A stretch of DNA of 64,000 nt from Neisseria bergeri (GCA_003044455.1 POWY01000001.1:124001-188000), one strand, 5' to 3'; numbered from the stretch's first letter, positions 6,288 through 16,055 are shown. The notes: generated by a model from the letters alone, not told the origin. Numbers and translations: made by a program.

Positions 6288-8714
6288 TTAGGTTATTTTG
6301 TGGTCGGTGCGCAAGTTTTTATTTGTTTTTTCTGTTGTTTTGTCTGCCGCAAGGTTCAGATATGCGCGGTACAGGTTTTTTTCGGTGTCCGATTCCTTGA
6401 GGGTAAATCCTGATTTTTCAGCAAGTTTGATCATGGGGGTATTGGTTTTGAGAATGTCGGCACTGATGGCGCGGTAGCCTTGTTGTGCGGCAGTACGGAT
6501 GACGAGCCCCATCATTTTTTGTGCCAGCCCGCTGCCGCGCATATGTTCTGCCAGTGCGATGGCGAACTCGCATTCGTTGCGGTTCAGGCGGCTGTGGCGG
6601 GCGACGGCGACGATGTTGTCGTTATTATCTCTTGCTGTCCATGCGGCTTCGCAGTAGTAGTCTGGGTTGCATAAGCGTGCCAATGTACCTTCAGGAAGTT
6701 CGTTGGTATGGGTCATGAAGCGTGTGTACCGTGCTTCGGGGCTGAGGCTGCGGACGAACTGCTGTTTGGCTTCTGCGTCTTCGGGCAAAAGGGGGGTAAT
6801 GGTAACGGTCGTGTTGTTTTTTAGGGACAGTGTTTTGGGGTGTGCTGCGGGATAGGGGGCAAGTACGTTGGGTACGGCTGCTTCGGTTTCGGTTTTGCTG
6901 CCGAGCAGTTCGGCGGCAGCTTCGCTTGTGTGTCGGAGGAACTCGGAGGCTGCAGGGTTTTTGTGTTTCAGGTATTGGGCGGCACTTTGCATTTTTGCGG
7001 CGGCGTGTTCGAGGGTTTGTACGGTCTTGCTTGTTGTTTTGCGTCCGGGTGCATTGTGTGTTTCGGGTGCTTTCAGGTCAAAGTCGGTATTGTATTGCCC
7101 GCCGTTTAGGTTGAGGGTGATTTTGCCGATGTGCAGGTTGTGGTCGGAAAGAGTGGTCAGTGTGTGAAGGAACTGGTTAAGGGTTTGCGGGTCTTCCAGT
7201 TCAGCAAACTGGGCGATATGGAGGCTGTCCTGTGTGGTAAACGGGGGAAGGGCGGCCGTGGTTTGCCCTGCGTACCGTACGGTCAGAATATTGCCGTAAA
7301 TGGGATGGCTGTCGAATTGGAATTGTACGGCGTTGTGGGTGGAAGAGCGATAGAGTGGAAGGTACAGGGATTCTGCAAGCAGTGATAGGTTGGCTGTTTC
7401 GAGGGCTTTTTTGATATTTTGGGGTTGCGGGGTTTTCAGACGGCATGGTTTCAGCGGTGCGGTGCAAAGCTGCAGCTGCTTTAGTTCGGCGGCGGTATTG
7501 TGAAAGGCGAGTGTGCGGATTGCCTGTGTGGGTGTGTCGAAGTGGTTTATGCCGTCTGATACGGGGCTGCTGATGAGCAGGGGTTTGGCAGTTTGTTCTG
7601 ATAGGCGGATAAGCGCGCGTGCTGTTTTTTTATAGTCTTTGTGTCCGGAAGGGGTGAGTATTGTCAATACGACTTGCGTATCGGGGTGTGAAAGTTGGCG
7701 GGATACGATGTTGTGGTAGAGCGAGGGCGTGGGCGTGCAGGTTATGTATCCGTTACTGACTTGACGGGATATTGTCGGGAAGTGGAGCGAGAGGTTTGCC
7801 GGTGTGTATGCGTGCAGCCATTCGGCAGGCGTGTCGGACAGGATGTCGAGTTGTGACAGCTGTGGAAGATTAGATAGTTGGGCGCGTAGTGCGGCTTCGA
7901 GGTCGTCGGTGTTGAAGCTGATGAGGAAATTGCAACGGCGGGCGAGGCAGTGCAGTACGGCACGGTCGGTTTCTGTCGTGCGGCAGGTAATGTGGAGAAT
8001 CAGCGGCGTATGGCGGGTAAATTGGCGGATGGCGCTGAACAGCCTGCGCTGGTTTTCTTCAGGGTTGTGGTGTAGGACGGCGGTTTTGGTGTGCAGGCTG
8101 TGGCCGAAGCGGTTGAGCCAGTCGGCGGATGTGATGGGGCTGATGCTGTAGTTCAGGCTGATGTGGCGGGATATGCCTTGATGGAGTTTTTTGAGGACGG
8201 TATCGATTTGGCGGCTGACGGCGGCATCTCCGGTCAGTATGGCGGTATAGCCTGCGGCGTATTCGTCATGGGTGCTGATGTTGAGTCCGAGCGAAGGAAT
8301 CTGAATGCCTGCTGTGGTGCAGGCGGTAATGTTGAGGTGGTCTCCGTGGTGTTTGCGGATGGCAGTTTCGGCGGTGTGCAGTTCTGCGGCAGACAGGCTG
8401 TCCCAGTCCTGTATGAGGATGATGTGTCGGAGCTGCTTTTTACGGCAGGTTTTGAAGAGGGTGTCGTAACTGTCGGGCGGGGTAACGGCAATAATTAGGT
8501 CTGCACTGCCGGGGATTTTGTTGAGGCTGGTGTAGGCGGGCAGTCCCGCTATGGTGTGGTGGCGCGGGTTTACGGGGGTGATTTTTCCTTGAAAGGGCGT
8601 ACTCAGCAGGTTGCTGAGTACGCGTTCGCCCAGGCTGTACGGACGTTCGCTTGCGCCTATCAGGATGATGTGGTTGGGCATGAAGAAGTAGCCGGGATCG
8701 GTTTGTGTCGGCAT
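6288..8714 (-). CDS. Acyl-CoA synthetase-like protein with C-terminal GNAT domain
   Basis: An 808-residue protein. The N-terminal about 130 residues form a CoA-binding Rossmann-like domain ([23 protein letters not shown]), followed by regions resembling the NDP-forming acyl-CoA synthetase/succinyl-CoA ligase fold. The last about 170 residues are a GNAT acetyltransferase domain ([16 protein letters not shown] acetyl-CoA loop, then [18 protein letters not shown]). This layout is that of the Pat/YfiQ protein lysine acetyltransferases. The middle part looks degenerate: I do not see the conserved catalytic His or ATP-grasp motifs clearly, and it is Thr/His/Gln-rich. Protein acetylation is a family-based inference; the substrate is unknown. 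The ATG at 8714 has an AAGGA site. Confidence 0.75.
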   Translation of the reverse strand: MPTQTDPGYFFMPNHIILIGASERPYSLGERVLSNLLSTPFQGKITPVNPRHHTIAGLPAYTSLNKIPGSADLIIAVTPPDSYDTLFKTCRKKQLRHIILIQDWDSLSAAELHTAETAIRKHHGDHLNITACTTAGIQIPSLGLNISTHDEYAAGYTAILTGDAAVSRQIDTVLKKLHQGISRHISLNYSISPITSADWLNRFGHSLHTKTAVLHHNPEENQRRLFSAIRQFTRHTPLILHITCRTTETDRAVLHCLARRCNFLISFNTDDLEAALRAQLSNLPQLSQLDILSDTPAEWLHAYTPANLSLHFPTISRQVSNGYITCTPTPSLYHNIVSRQLSHPDTQVVLTILTPSGHKDYKKTARALIRLSEQTAKPLLISSPVSDGINHFDTPTQAIRTLAFHNTAAELKQLQLCTAPLKPCRLKTPQPQNIKKALETANLSLLAESLYLPLYRSSTHNAVQFQFDSHPIYGNILTVRYAGQTTAALPPFTTQDSLHIAQFAELEDPQTLNQFLHTLTTLSDHNLHIGKITLNLNGGQYNTDFDLKAPETHNAPGRKTTSKTVQTLEHAAAKMQSAAQYLKHKNPAASEFLRHTSEAAAELLGSKTETEAAVPNVLAPYPAAHPKTLSLKNNTTVTITPLLPEDAEAKQQFVRSLSPEARYTRFMTHTNELPEGTLARLCNPDYYCEAAWTARDNNDNIVAVARHSRLNRNECEFAIALAEHMRGSGLAQKMMGLVIRTAAQQGYRAISADILKTNTPMIKLAEKSGFTLKESDTEKNLYRAYLNLAADKTTEKTNKNLRTDHKIT

Positions 8715-8796
8715 GATATATTCCTTTGCGGACGGTATGTGCGTGATTTTTGGAGATGCACCCGCTGTGTGTTTGTCTTTGGGTAACTGTTTGTGT

Positions 8797-8827
8797 AATG
8801 CCGTCTGAAGCGGGTTCAGACGGCATT
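8797..8827. terminator. Inverted DUS pair, misRS terminator
   Basis: AATGCCGTCTGAA / TTCAGACGGCATT hairpin (5-base loop) ending 5 bases before the misS stop codon position on the minus strand. Confidence 0.75.
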
Positions 8828-8831
8828 ATGG

Positions 8832-10238
8832 TCAGTTCGCACTTTTTTCTGGTTTGGAACCGGTTTTTTTCTTGGGCAGGATAAAGCGCATCCGCAGACC
8901 GTTCGGTTTGATGTTTTCGGCGATGATTTTGCCGCAGTGCTGCCCGATGATGTGTTGTGTCAGGGCAAGTCCAAGCCCTGTTCCGGGTTTGTTGGCACTG
9001 GAGTCTGCACGGTAGAAAGCGGTGAAGATGTGCGGGAGCTGCATTTCGTCCACGCCGGGACCGTTGTCGGTAACGTCGATTATCCAGTGTTTGTGGTCTT
9101 GTCCGATGTTGATCAGGATGGTGCTGCCTTCGGGGCTGTAGTTGACGGCGTTGCGGATGACGTTGTCGAAGGCGCGGTACAGGTAGCTTTCGTTGGCAAG
9201 GATGGTTGTGTTTTCGGGGATTTTTCCGTCGACGGACAGGGCGACCGTCTGTCCGTTCTTTTGGGCGATACTTTGGTTGTCTTCTACCAGGTTGCCCAGA
9301 AAGGGCAGGAGTTTCAGGCTTTCTTTTTCCAAAGCCATATTGGAGGTTTCGAGACGGGATAGGGTTAACAGTTCCCCGACCAGCGTATCCATGCGGGTCA
9401 GTTCGCCTTCCAGCCGTTTGAGATATTGCTCCTGTTTTTGGGGCTGCGCCTGAATCAGTCCGACAATTGCCTGCATGCGTGCAAGGGGAGAGCGCATTTC
9501 ATGGGAAACGTGGTGGAGCAGGTGGCGTTCTTTGGCAACGAGTTTTTCGAGTTTTTCTGCCATTTTGTCGAATTGGAGGGCAAGATGGGACAATTCGTCA
9601 TCACGGTCGTCGACCTGTTGGGAGATGCGGGTTTCAAGTTCTCCGTTTGCCACCCTGTCCATGCCGTTGCCTAAGATTCTGATGGGTTTGGCAATGTTGC
9701 CGGCAAGGATATATGCCATCAGCAGTCCGACGATGATGATGAAGGAGAGGATGATGAATTCGTGCCAAATCGGGGCAAGCGGCAGGCCCGGGATAAACAG
9801 CGGGCTGGGCAGGCGTTGTGCCTGGCGGTTGTCCCAGCCTTTAATGAAGAACAGGTATTCTTCGCCGAAACGGTCGTATTCGATGCGGACAAGGTTGGAA
9901 TGGGGGTTGTTGGCGGCAAACAGCCGGGCGCGTTCTATGGTGTAATTGTCGATATAGCGGTTTAAGATGTCTTTTTTCTCGTCGCCCTGTATGACGTAAA
10001 CGGCGGATGAGACGGGGCTGTCTTTCCATTCGGTCAGGATTTCGCGTGCGCCGTTGTCGCCCCGTGTCTTGAATGCGGAAATAATGCTGCTCATCAATGT
10101 GGTTTCGATGGTGCGGCGTTGGTTGAACTGGTTTTCGGCAAGGGTGTTCTGCACCAGCCAAAAAGAAAAACTCGCCACAAAGATTGCGCAGACGATAACC
10201 GCGCAAAATGTGGCGAAAATGCGTTGGAACAGTTTCAT
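8832..10238 (-). CDS. misS: Sensor histidine kinase MisS (CpxA-like)
   Basis: Inner-membrane sensor kinase of 468 residues. Seen in order: transmembrane helix about 10-30, periplasmic sensor about 31-158, second helix about 160-180, HAMP linker about 180-235, H-box LHHVSHEMRSPL with phospho-acceptor His246, N-box IRNAVNYSPEG, G-boxes DNGPGVDE and GTGLGL. With MisR it forms a neisserial two-component system that affects lipooligosaccharide modification, envelope stress response and virulence-related genes (established for meningococcus and gonococcus). It starts 12 bases after the misR stop, so the two form one operon. Confidence 0.93.
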   Translation of the reverse strand: MKLFQRIFATFCAVIVCAIFVASFSFWLVQNTLAENQFNQRRTIETTLMSSIISAFKTRGDNGAREILTEWKDSPVSSAVYVIQGDEKKDILNRYIDNYTIERARLFAANNPHSNLVRIEYDRFGEEYLFFIKGWDNRQAQRLPSPLFIPGLPLAPIWHEFIILSFIIIVGLLMAYILAGNIAKPIRILGNGMDRVANGELETRISQQVDDRDDELSHLALQFDKMAEKLEKLVAKERHLLHHVSHEMRSPLARMQAIVGLIQAQPQKQEQYLKRLEGELTRMDTLVGELLTLSRLETSNMALEKESLKLLPFLGNLVEDNQSIAQKNGQTVALSVDGKIPENTTILANESYLYRAFDNVIRNAVNYSPEGSTILINIGQDHKHWIIDVTDNGPGVDEMQLPHIFTAFYRADSSANKPGTGLGLALTQHIIGQHCGKIIAENIKPNGLRMRFILPKKKTGSKPEKSAN

Positions 10239-10250
10239 TTGCCCGCTGCT

Positions 10251-10928
10251 TCAGTTTTTGACAAACAGGTAGCCCAAGCCGCGTACGGTTTGAATCAGCG
10301 AGGCATCGCCCAGCTTGTGCCGGATGCTGGAAATATGCACGTCGATGCTGCGGTCGAATTTTGCCAGCTTGCGGTCGAGTGCTTCGACGGACAGGGTTTC
10401 TTTGCTGACTACCTGCCCGGCGTGGCGCATCAGGACTTCGAGCAGGTTGAATTCGGTGCTGGTCAGTTCGAGCGGCATGTCTTTGACGGATGCCTGGCGT
10501 TTGGCGGGGTACAGGACGACATCGCTGACGGAGATGCTGTTGGGTGCGTTGTTCTGTTCGCCGCTGTGTTGTGCGCGGCGGAGGATGGCATTGATGCGTG
10601 CCAAGAGTTCGCGTGGTGTGCAGGGTTTGGGGACATAGTCGTCCGCACCCATTTCCAAGCCGATGATTCGGTCGATGTCGTCGCCTTTGGCGGTCAGCAT
10701 GATGATGGGGACGGTGCTTTGGGCGCGTACGTTTTTCAAGACATCCAAGCCGTTCATTTTGGGCATCATGGAATCCAATACGACTACATCGTATTGCCCG
10801 CTCAGGATTTCCTGTACGCCTGCTTCGCCGTCGGGAACGCTGTGGACGTTCAGACCTTCGGCGCTCAGGTATTCGGTCAGCAGTTCGGTCAGCAGGGCAT
10901 CGTCATCTACGAGTAATACGCGGCTCAT
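10251..10928 (-). CDS. misR: Response regulator MisR (OmpR/CpxR family)
   Basis: A 225-residue DNA-binding response regulator. The receiver domain has the acidic pocket VDDD (8-10), phospho-acceptor Asp52 (VVLDSMMPKMNG) and Lys81; the C-terminal winged helix contains the typical DRKLAKFDRSIDVHISSIRHKLG recognition region. The start is the ATG at 10928 (MSRVLLVDDD), with AAGGAAA 6 bases upstream; a longer in-frame extension has no such site. First gene of misR-misS. Confidence 0.95.
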   Translation of the reverse strand: MSRVLLVDDDALLTELLTEYLSAEGLNVHSVPDGEAGVQEILSGQYDVVVLDSMMPKMNGLDVLKNVRAQSTVPIIMLTAKGDDIDRIIGLEMGADDYVPKPCTPRELLARINAILRRAQHSGEQNNAPNSISVSDVVLYPAKRQASVKDMPLELTSTEFNLLEVLMRHAGQVVSKETLSVEALDRKLAKFDRSIDVHISSIRHKLGDASLIQTVRGLGYLFVKN

Positions 10929-11117
10929 GGTGTTTCCTTTTCCGTGGTGGTATGCGCCCGCTAGGTTTGGGACGGGCATGAAACAGGTGTTTAACGGTTT
11001 ATCTTAACACGGCTGCAATGTTTTTTGATAGCGTATTTTTCTGGGTGTTTGCTGTTTTTTGCAATGCTTTGCAAGGGTTTTTATATTTCAGACGGCATAC
11101 ACATCCGCCGGCGCGGG

Positions 11118-12932
11118 TCATTTGCAGGGTTTTGCTTCCGGATGACCGGGCGCGGCGGCGAAGGCTTTGCAGTCTTTGAGCAGTTCGGGCAACAGCGGCG
11201 CCCATACGGGCAGTTTGCGGATTTCGTCGGCGTATCGGGGCATCAGGTAGGGGTAATAGGACTGTGTCGCCCGCATCCATTGTTTTGCTTCTGCAACTTT
11301 GCCTTGCCGCATCAGGTAGAGGGCGATGCGGTAGGTGGCGGAGTAGGGGCGGTATTTTAGTGCTTTGAGGGTTGCTTCTTCCGCCCAAGTCTGGGTTTCG
11401 GGGTATTCCGGCAGGGCGAAGTTTACGAGGGAGAAGTCGGCATAAAAGGACAGCATCGGACTGTTTGCGGAAATATAGCGCAGTTCGTTGATTTTCCGGT
11501 TGAGGGTTTTGGCACTGTCGTCAGTGGCGGGGGAAAAGGCGTTAACCAGCCGGGTGTATGTCCAGTCCAAGTGCAGCAATCCTGCGAATATGGCGGCGGA
11601 GGCGGTCAGTATGCCAAGATTGGCGGCTTTTTTGAAGGCGATGCCGTCTGAAGCCTTTGCGGGGGACAGAAAGAGCATCAGTCCGAAGGGGATGAGGAAA
11701 TAGACATACCACAAAGGATATTCGAGCATACTGTGGCACATACTGACGGCAAGCGTGCAGATCAGGAAAAGCGATGCGGGGGTCAGGGGGCGTTTCAGCA
11801 GCCCGGCAATGCCGGTCAGCAGGGTTGCGGCAACCAGAAGCGTGCCGCTGATTCCCATTTCTGCAAGGAGTTGGAGGACGATGTTGTGGGAATGGGTGAA
11901 CAAGTTGCTGAGGAAGTTGTTGTGTATGGTGTGCTGTTCGGCATTGATGAGGAAGGTTTGTTGGGCAAAACTGTTCCAACCGTGCCCGAATATCGGGGCG
12001 GATTGGAAGGCGGCGACGGCTTTGCGCCATTCGATTTGGCGCGGCAAGTCTGTGAAACCGCCGTTGGCGACGCGTTCGACGGCAGTTTCGTAGCGGATGC
12101 CGGTAAAGGTTTCCAAAACGGTGTTCATGGAAAATTGGAACAGCGCGGTAAGGAGTACGGCTGCGGCTATGCCGAGTATCGTCCGTCTGTTGGATTTGTC
12201 CGAACGGAAATACCAGAAGGGAAGGATGAGGGCGATGGCGGCTATGTAGGTCAAGATGGTGCGCGAATTGACCAGGCCTAAAACGGCGGTCTGCATAATC
12301 AGGCAGATTGTGCCGAGGGCGGCGGGGATTTTTCGTTGTCCGTTGAGGTAGGCGGCGGCGAGTATGCCCCACATGAGGTAGTGTCCGAGGTTGTTGCGCT
12401 GCCTGATGTGTCCGATTACGCCTTGCCCGCTGTAAACGATGATGTTTTGAAGCAGGGGGGTGTCTTCCCAGCCGGCAAACTGGATGACGACGATGCAGGA
12501 TTGAAGCAGGGAGCCGATAAGCAGCGACCAGGCAAACAGGGTAACGATGCGTTCTTGTCCGTAGTGTGCGACCAAACTCTTGCAGGCCCACGCGCTGACG
12601 GCGAGCAAGATGAAAACCCAAGAGGCGATGTCGTTCATTCCGGGGTAAATCAGGTTCATCAGGCGTGCCTGAAGCCACCAAAATGCCGCCATGGCAAACA
12701 GGAAGAAGCTGATGGCGGGGATTTTGACATCAAACAGCTTTTTTCCTGCCGTGAGGAACAACAGGACAATCAGGCCGGCTGCGGCGGCGGCATCGTGGTA
12801 AAAGTCGGGCGACGGTTCCAGCCTGAGCGCGAAGGTAAAGGGGACTATGCCTATCCAAAGGAAGCAGGGCAGGATGTAAATCGGCAGTTTGGCGGCGGGG
12901 CGCGCGCCGGATACGGTCGTTTCAGCGGACAT
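11118..12932 (-). CDS. pglL: O-linked oligosaccharyltransferase PglL
   Basis: A 604-residue polytopic inner-membrane enzyme (about 12-13 hydrophobic segments, then a soluble C-terminal part from about 480) that moves lipid-linked glycans to serines of periplasmic and surface proteins, including pilin. It carries the Wzy_C/O-antigen-ligase signature region with HGWNSF (about 317-322) and THSHN including His349; Gln178 and His349 are reported to matter in the meningococcal enzyme. The start is the ATG at 12932, giving the usual PglL length; upstream in-frame sequence is out of family. It overlaps the preceding DUF2069 gene by 11 bases. In gonococcus it is called PglO. Confidence 0.93.
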   Translation of the reverse strand: MSAETTVSGARPAAKLPIYILPCFLWIGIVPFTFALRLEPSPDFYHDAAAAAGLIVLLFLTAGKKLFDVKIPAISFFLFAMAAFWWLQARLMNLIYPGMNDIASWVFILLAVSAWACKSLVAHYGQERIVTLFAWSLLIGSLLQSCIVVIQFAGWEDTPLLQNIIVYSGQGVIGHIRQRNNLGHYLMWGILAAAYLNGQRKIPAALGTICLIMQTAVLGLVNSRTILTYIAAIALILPFWYFRSDKSNRRTILGIAAAVLLTALFQFSMNTVLETFTGIRYETAVERVANGGFTDLPRQIEWRKAVAAFQSAPIFGHGWNSFAQQTFLINAEQHTIHNNFLSNLFTHSHNIVLQLLAEMGISGTLLVAATLLTGIAGLLKRPLTPASLFLICTLAVSMCHSMLEYPLWYVYFLIPFGLMLFLSPAKASDGIAFKKAANLGILTASAAIFAGLLHLDWTYTRLVNAFSPATDDSAKTLNRKINELRYISANSPMLSFYADFSLVNFALPEYPETQTWAEEATLKALKYRPYSATYRIALYLMRQGKVAEAKQWMRATQSYYPYLMPRYADEIRKLPVWAPLLPELLKDCKAFAAAPGHPEAKPCK

Positions 12933-13275
12933 TGTTTGTTTCCTTGTATTGTTTGACGAACGACAGGCAGGATATGAAGAAGATGATGCTGAATACTGCG
13001 GAAAGCGCGGCGCAAATCTGTTCTGCCGGATAAGCGTCGAACAGGCGCATGACGGCTTCGGCAAAATAAATCAGAACCAGCATAGAGCTGTATTGGTAGG
13101 TATAGATTTTTTTCTTCAGAATACCTGAAAGCGGCAGACAGAGGGGGAGGGCTTTGAGCGCGAGCCACGAACCGCCCGGGCGCAACGGTGCAATCCACAG
13201 TTCCCAGGAAAGGGACAGGATTATCAGTGCAATCAGGCTGAAAGAGGCAAGGAGGTAAGCGGTTTGTCTGTTCAC
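12922..13275 (-). CDS. DUF2069 inner-membrane protein
   Basis: A 117-residue protein with four hydrophobic segments and the PLCLPLSGILKKKIYTYQYSSMLVLIYF stretch typical of DUF2069, a small membrane family with no known function. It starts 8 bases after the maf-like gene's stop and its last 11 bases overlap pglL, so the three are probably co-transcribed. No link to glycosylation beyond position can be inferred. Confidence 0.8.
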   Translation of the reverse strand: MNRQTAYLLASFSLIALIILSLSWELWIAPLRPGGSWLALKALPLCLPLSGILKKKIYTYQYSSMLVLIYFAEAVMRLFDAYPAEQICAALSAVFSIIFFISCLSFVKQYKETNNVR

Positions 13276-13283
13276 GGCGGTCT

Positions 13284-13892
13284 TTACGGTTTAAGGGCGG
13301 ACAAGGGGGAGCGGTATCCCAAATCCTGCAACATCGAAACGGTTTCATAAACGGGCAGCCCCATAATGCCGCTGAAGCTGCCTTCGATAGATTGGATAAA
13401 GATGCCGCCTATGCCTTGTACGGCGTAGGCGCCGGCTTTGTCCATCGGTTCGCCGCTTTGCACATAGGCGGAAATTTCTTCCGAACTCAGGGGTTTGAAA
13501 ACGACGCGGTTGGTTTGGACGCGGCTTGACGTTTTGCCGCGATAACGGATGCATACGGCAGTCAGGACGGTATGTTGTTTGCCGGACAATCGGTTTAAAA
13601 ATTCGATTGCTTCGGCTTGGGAGCGGGGTTTGCCCAATATGATGCCGTCTGAAACAACGCAGGTATCCGCTGTAATCAAGGGAAAGTCAGGCATTGCGCC
13701 GTTGGTTTCGCAAAAGAGGGTCAGGGCGGTTCGGTTTTTTTCTTCTGCCATCCTTTGGACGTAATGGGCAGGGTCTTCGTTCTGTCTGACCGTTTCGTCG
13801 ATCTCGGCAGGCAGCTTGACGACCCGATAGCCCAACTGCGTCAGGATTTCCATTCTGCGTGGGCTGCCCGAACCTAAGTAAAGGGTGTTCAC
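13284..13892 (-). CDS. maf: Maf-family nucleoside triphosphate pyrophosphatase
   Basis: A 202-residue house-cleaning pyrophosphatase that hydrolyses non-canonical nucleotides (dTTP/UTP or m7GTP type). Seen: the N-terminal LYLGSGSPRR motif, ITADTCVV, and GSFSGIMGLPVYET near the end. The start chosen is a GTG at 13892, because AAGGAG lies 8 bases upstream and the family begins right at this point; an in-frame ATG upstream has only DUS-derived sequence before it. This is the Maf pyrophosphatase, unrelated to the neisserial Maf adhesin/toxin islands. Confidence 0.88.
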   Translation of the reverse strand: MNTLYLGSGSPRRMEILTQLGYRVVKLPAEIDETVRQNEDPAHYVQRMAEEKNRTALTLFCETNGAMPDFPLITADTCVVSDGIILGKPRSQAEAIEFLNRLSGKQHTVLTAVCIRYRGKTSSRVQTNRVVFKPLSSEEISAYVQSGEPMDKAGAYAVQGIGGIFIQSIEGSFSGIMGLPVYETVSMLQDLGYRSPLSALKP

Positions 13893-13935
13893 GGTGTGCT
13901 CCTTAATGTGCGACGGGGCTTCAGACGGCATAGTG

Positions 13936-14706
13936 TCAGGTTTTTGCAGGCGGCTGTATGTCGCCATCCTGTTCTGAACGTGGAGTGAAGAAGCGTCCGA
14001 ACCAAATACCTGCTTCGTATAAGAGAATCAGCGGAATGGCGAGCAGGATCTGAGAAATAATGTCGGGCGGCGTGATGATGGCGGCAATGACAAAAGCACC
14101 GACAATGACATAGGGGCGGGCATGTTTGAGCTGTCCGGTTGTTACCACGCCGATTTTGGTTAACAGGATAACGACAATGGGGACTTCAAACGTTGTGCCG
14201 AATGCGACAAACATCCCCAAGATGAAGGAGAGGTATTTGTCTATGTCGGTCGCCATATTGACCCCGACAGGGGTAACGCCGGCAAGGAATTTGAAAATGA
14301 CGGGGAAAACTAGAAAGTAGGCAAATGCCATGCCGATGAAAAACAGGCTGACGCTGGAGAGGACGAGCGGCGTAATCAGGCGTTTTTCGTTTTGGTAGAG
14401 TGCGGGGGCGACAAATGCCCAGATTTGGTAGAGCGTATGCGGCAGTGAAACCAAAAACGCCGCCATCAGGGTAACTTTGACCGGTACGAAAAACGGTGCG
14501 ATGACATCGGTCGCAATCATACTGGTGTCTTTGGGCAGGTTTGCCATCAGCGGGGCAGCCACAAAGGTATAGAGCTGCTGGGCAAACGGCATCATGCCGA
14601 AAAAGCAGACGAGAATGCCGACAACCATCCACATCAGGCGGCGGCGCAGCTCGATGAGATGCTCGACAAGCGGTTGGACGGTTTGTTCGTTTTGTGCTTC
14701 GGACAC
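13936..14706 (-). CDS. tatC: Twin-arginine translocase subunit TatC
   Basis: A 256-residue polytopic membrane protein with six helices; it recognises twin-arginine signal peptides of folded, often cofactor-bearing proteins. Seen: N-terminal LVEHLIELRRRLMW (about 13-26), the FFVPVKVTLMAAFLVSLPHTLYQIWAFVAPALYQNE signature and a conserved P/E-containing periplasmic loop. Last gene of tatA-tatB-tatC, 14 bases after tatB. A single DUS lies just after its stop. Confidence 0.95.
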   Translation of the reverse strand: MSEAQNEQTVQPLVEHLIELRRRLMWMVVGILVCFFGMMPFAQQLYTFVAAPLMANLPKDTSMIATDVIAPFFVPVKVTLMAAFLVSLPHTLYQIWAFVAPALYQNEKRLITPLVLSSVSLFFIGMAFAYFLVFPVIFKFLAGVTPVGVNMATDIDKYLSFILGMFVAFGTTFEVPIVVILLTKIGVVTTGQLKHARPYVIVGAFVIAAIITPPDIISQILLAIPLILLYEAGIWFGRFFTPRSEQDGDIQPPAKT

Positions 14707-14720
14707 CGGATTTGCCTTCT

Positions 14721-15407
14721 CTATTGTTTACGGACGCGCAATTTCGGTTTGGCGCGGTGTTTCGGACGCAAATCGCGTTTGCGGCTTATTGCCTGTTTGC
14801 GCAGGGAAGTGGTGTGCGGAACAGGCGTTTCGATGGCGGTATCGACATAGCTGACTTCGACGGTCTGTACGGCGGGTGCGGCGGCAGAAGCAGTCAGGTA
14901 TTCCCGCCATGCTCGGTCTTTATCGGTTTCCGAGGGTTCGGCTGTACTGCCGGTTTGCCTGTCGTCCCCAAGGGTTTCGGCGGAAGTATCGGAACGTTCA
15001 GACGGCATAACGTCGGAAATGCCGTCTGAACCGCCATTGTCCGCATCGGGAAGGGGGGTGCCGTTTTCATCGATACCGAAATCGGCAGGCGTGCGCTGTT
15101 CGGGCAGTTTTTCCCAGGGCTTCAGACCATCGGAAATGTCGTGCAGGCTGTTATGCATATCCGTATCGGTTTCTTTGAGGCTGTCTCGAACCTGAGCGGC
15201 GGCAGCTTCAAATTCCTGCTTTGCCTTCCTCAGCTCTTCCAGTTCGATTTGCGTGTCAAATTCTTGTTTGACGCTGCCGACAAAGCGTTGCAGCCTGCCG
15301 ATGAGCCGTCCGGCAGTGCGGGCGGCTTCGGGCAGGCGTTCCGGACCAAGGACAATCAGGGCGATAACGCCGACCAAAATCAGCTCGCCCAAACCGAAAT
15401 CAAACAT
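14721..15407 (-). CDS. tatB: Twin-arginine translocase subunit TatB
   Basis: A 228-residue TatB: an N-terminal membrane anchor MFDFGLGELILVGVIALIVL, the FGP/LGPERLPEAART hinge (about 18-32), an amphipathic helix, and a long charged tail. It is longer than E. coli TatB (171). The tail contains a stretch coded by a head-to-head DUS pair (14998-15031, giving SDGISDVMPSERSD), so uptake sequences have been accommodated inside the coding region. Three bases separate it from tatA. Confidence 0.93.
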   Translation of the reverse strand: MFDFGLGELILVGVIALIVLGPERLPEAARTAGRLIGRLQRFVGSVKQEFDTQIELEELRKAKQEFEAAAAQVRDSLKETDTDMHNSLHDISDGLKPWEKLPEQRTPADFGIDENGTPLPDADNGGSDGISDVMPSERSDTSAETLGDDRQTGSTAEPSETDKDRAWREYLTASAAAPAVQTVEVSYVDTAIETPVPHTTSLRKQAISRKRDLRPKHRAKPKLRVRKQ

Positions 15408-15410
15408 AAA

Positions 15411-15614
15411 TTACGCTTTGTCTTCGTCTTTTTTGTGTTCGATTACATCGTCTTTTTTGGCTTCTTTGCTGTCTGTGCCTTCGTTCAGCCCCTGTTTGAA
15501 GTCATGAACCGCGCCGCCGAGGTCTTTGCCGACGTTGCGCAGTTTTTTGGTGCCGAATATCAAAACGACGATAATCAGTACGATAATCCAGTGCGTCAGA
15601 GAAAAACTGCCCAT
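15411..15614 (-). CDS. tatA: Twin-arginine translocase subunit TatA
   Basis: A 67-residue pore-forming TatA with one N-terminal membrane helix ([16 protein letters not shown]), the [24 protein letters not shown] hinge plus amphipathic helix, and an acidic/Lys-rich tail. Length is at the short end for TatA. First gene of tatABC; the genes share one transcript by spacing (3 and 14 bases). Confidence 0.95.
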   Translation of the reverse strand: MGSFSLTHWIIVLIIVVLIFGTKKLRNVGKDLGGAVHDFKQGLNEGTDSKEAKKDDVIEHKKDEDKA

Positions 15615-15660
15615 GATGTATCCTTAAGTAAGTATTAGGGGTTGATTGTGAAATAACGGT

Positions 15661-15984
15661 TTATACGGGTGTGCCCATGATGTGTATATGCAGGTGGAAG
15701 ACCTCTTGTCCGCCGCCTTTTCCGGTATTGATAAGGGTTTTGAAACCGTCTGCCAGTCCTGCCGCTTTGGCGATTTCGGGAACTTTCAACATCATTTTGC
15801 CCAGCAGCATCTGATGTTCGGAAGCGGCGTGTGCCAACGAATCGAAATGGACTTTGGGAATCAGCAGCAGATGAACCGGAGCGGCGGGGTTGATGTCTTT
15901 GAAACAAACCATTTCGCCGTCTTCATAGACGGTTTGCGCCGGAATCTCTTTGGCGGCAATTTTACAGAAAATACAGTTGTCCAT
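15661..15984 (-). CDS. hinT: HIT-family nucleotide hydrolase (HinT-like)
   Basis: A 107-residue histidine-triad protein, a purine nucleoside phosphoramidase by family. Seen: N-terminal CIFCKIAAKEIPA and the C-terminal triad HLHIHIMG (residues about 95-102). The start is the ATG at 15984 (MDNCIFCK); upstream in-frame sequence crosses a DUS and is not conserved-looking. It lies between hisE and tatA on the same strand. Confidence 0.92.
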   Translation of the reverse strand: MDNCIFCKIAAKEIPAQTVYEDGEMVCFKDINPAAPVHLLLIPKVHFDSLAHAASEHQMLLGKMMLKVPEIAKAAGLADGFKTLINTGKGGGQEVFHLHIHIMGTPV

Positions 15985-15997
15985 AACGGCTCCGATG

Positions 15998-16020
15998 CCG
16001 TCTGAAAGGCGGTCAGACGG
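15998..16020. terminator. Inverted DUS pair after hisE
   Basis: CCGTCTGAAAG / GGTCAGACGG imperfect hairpin between hisE and hinT; DUS cores in opposite orientation with a short loop. Confidence 0.5.
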
Positions 16021-16055
16021 ATTGAATGTGGGAAAGTGCGGATTGTAATATAAAT

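Noticed and set aside
10119-10916. 265-codon plus-strand frame over misR
   Set aside because: It is the complement of misR, which has full receiver and winged-helix motifs; no start signal exists on the plus strand.
12458-12463. G-run inside pglL as a phase switch
   Set aside because: Only six G, and the frame is intact over the full 604 residues.
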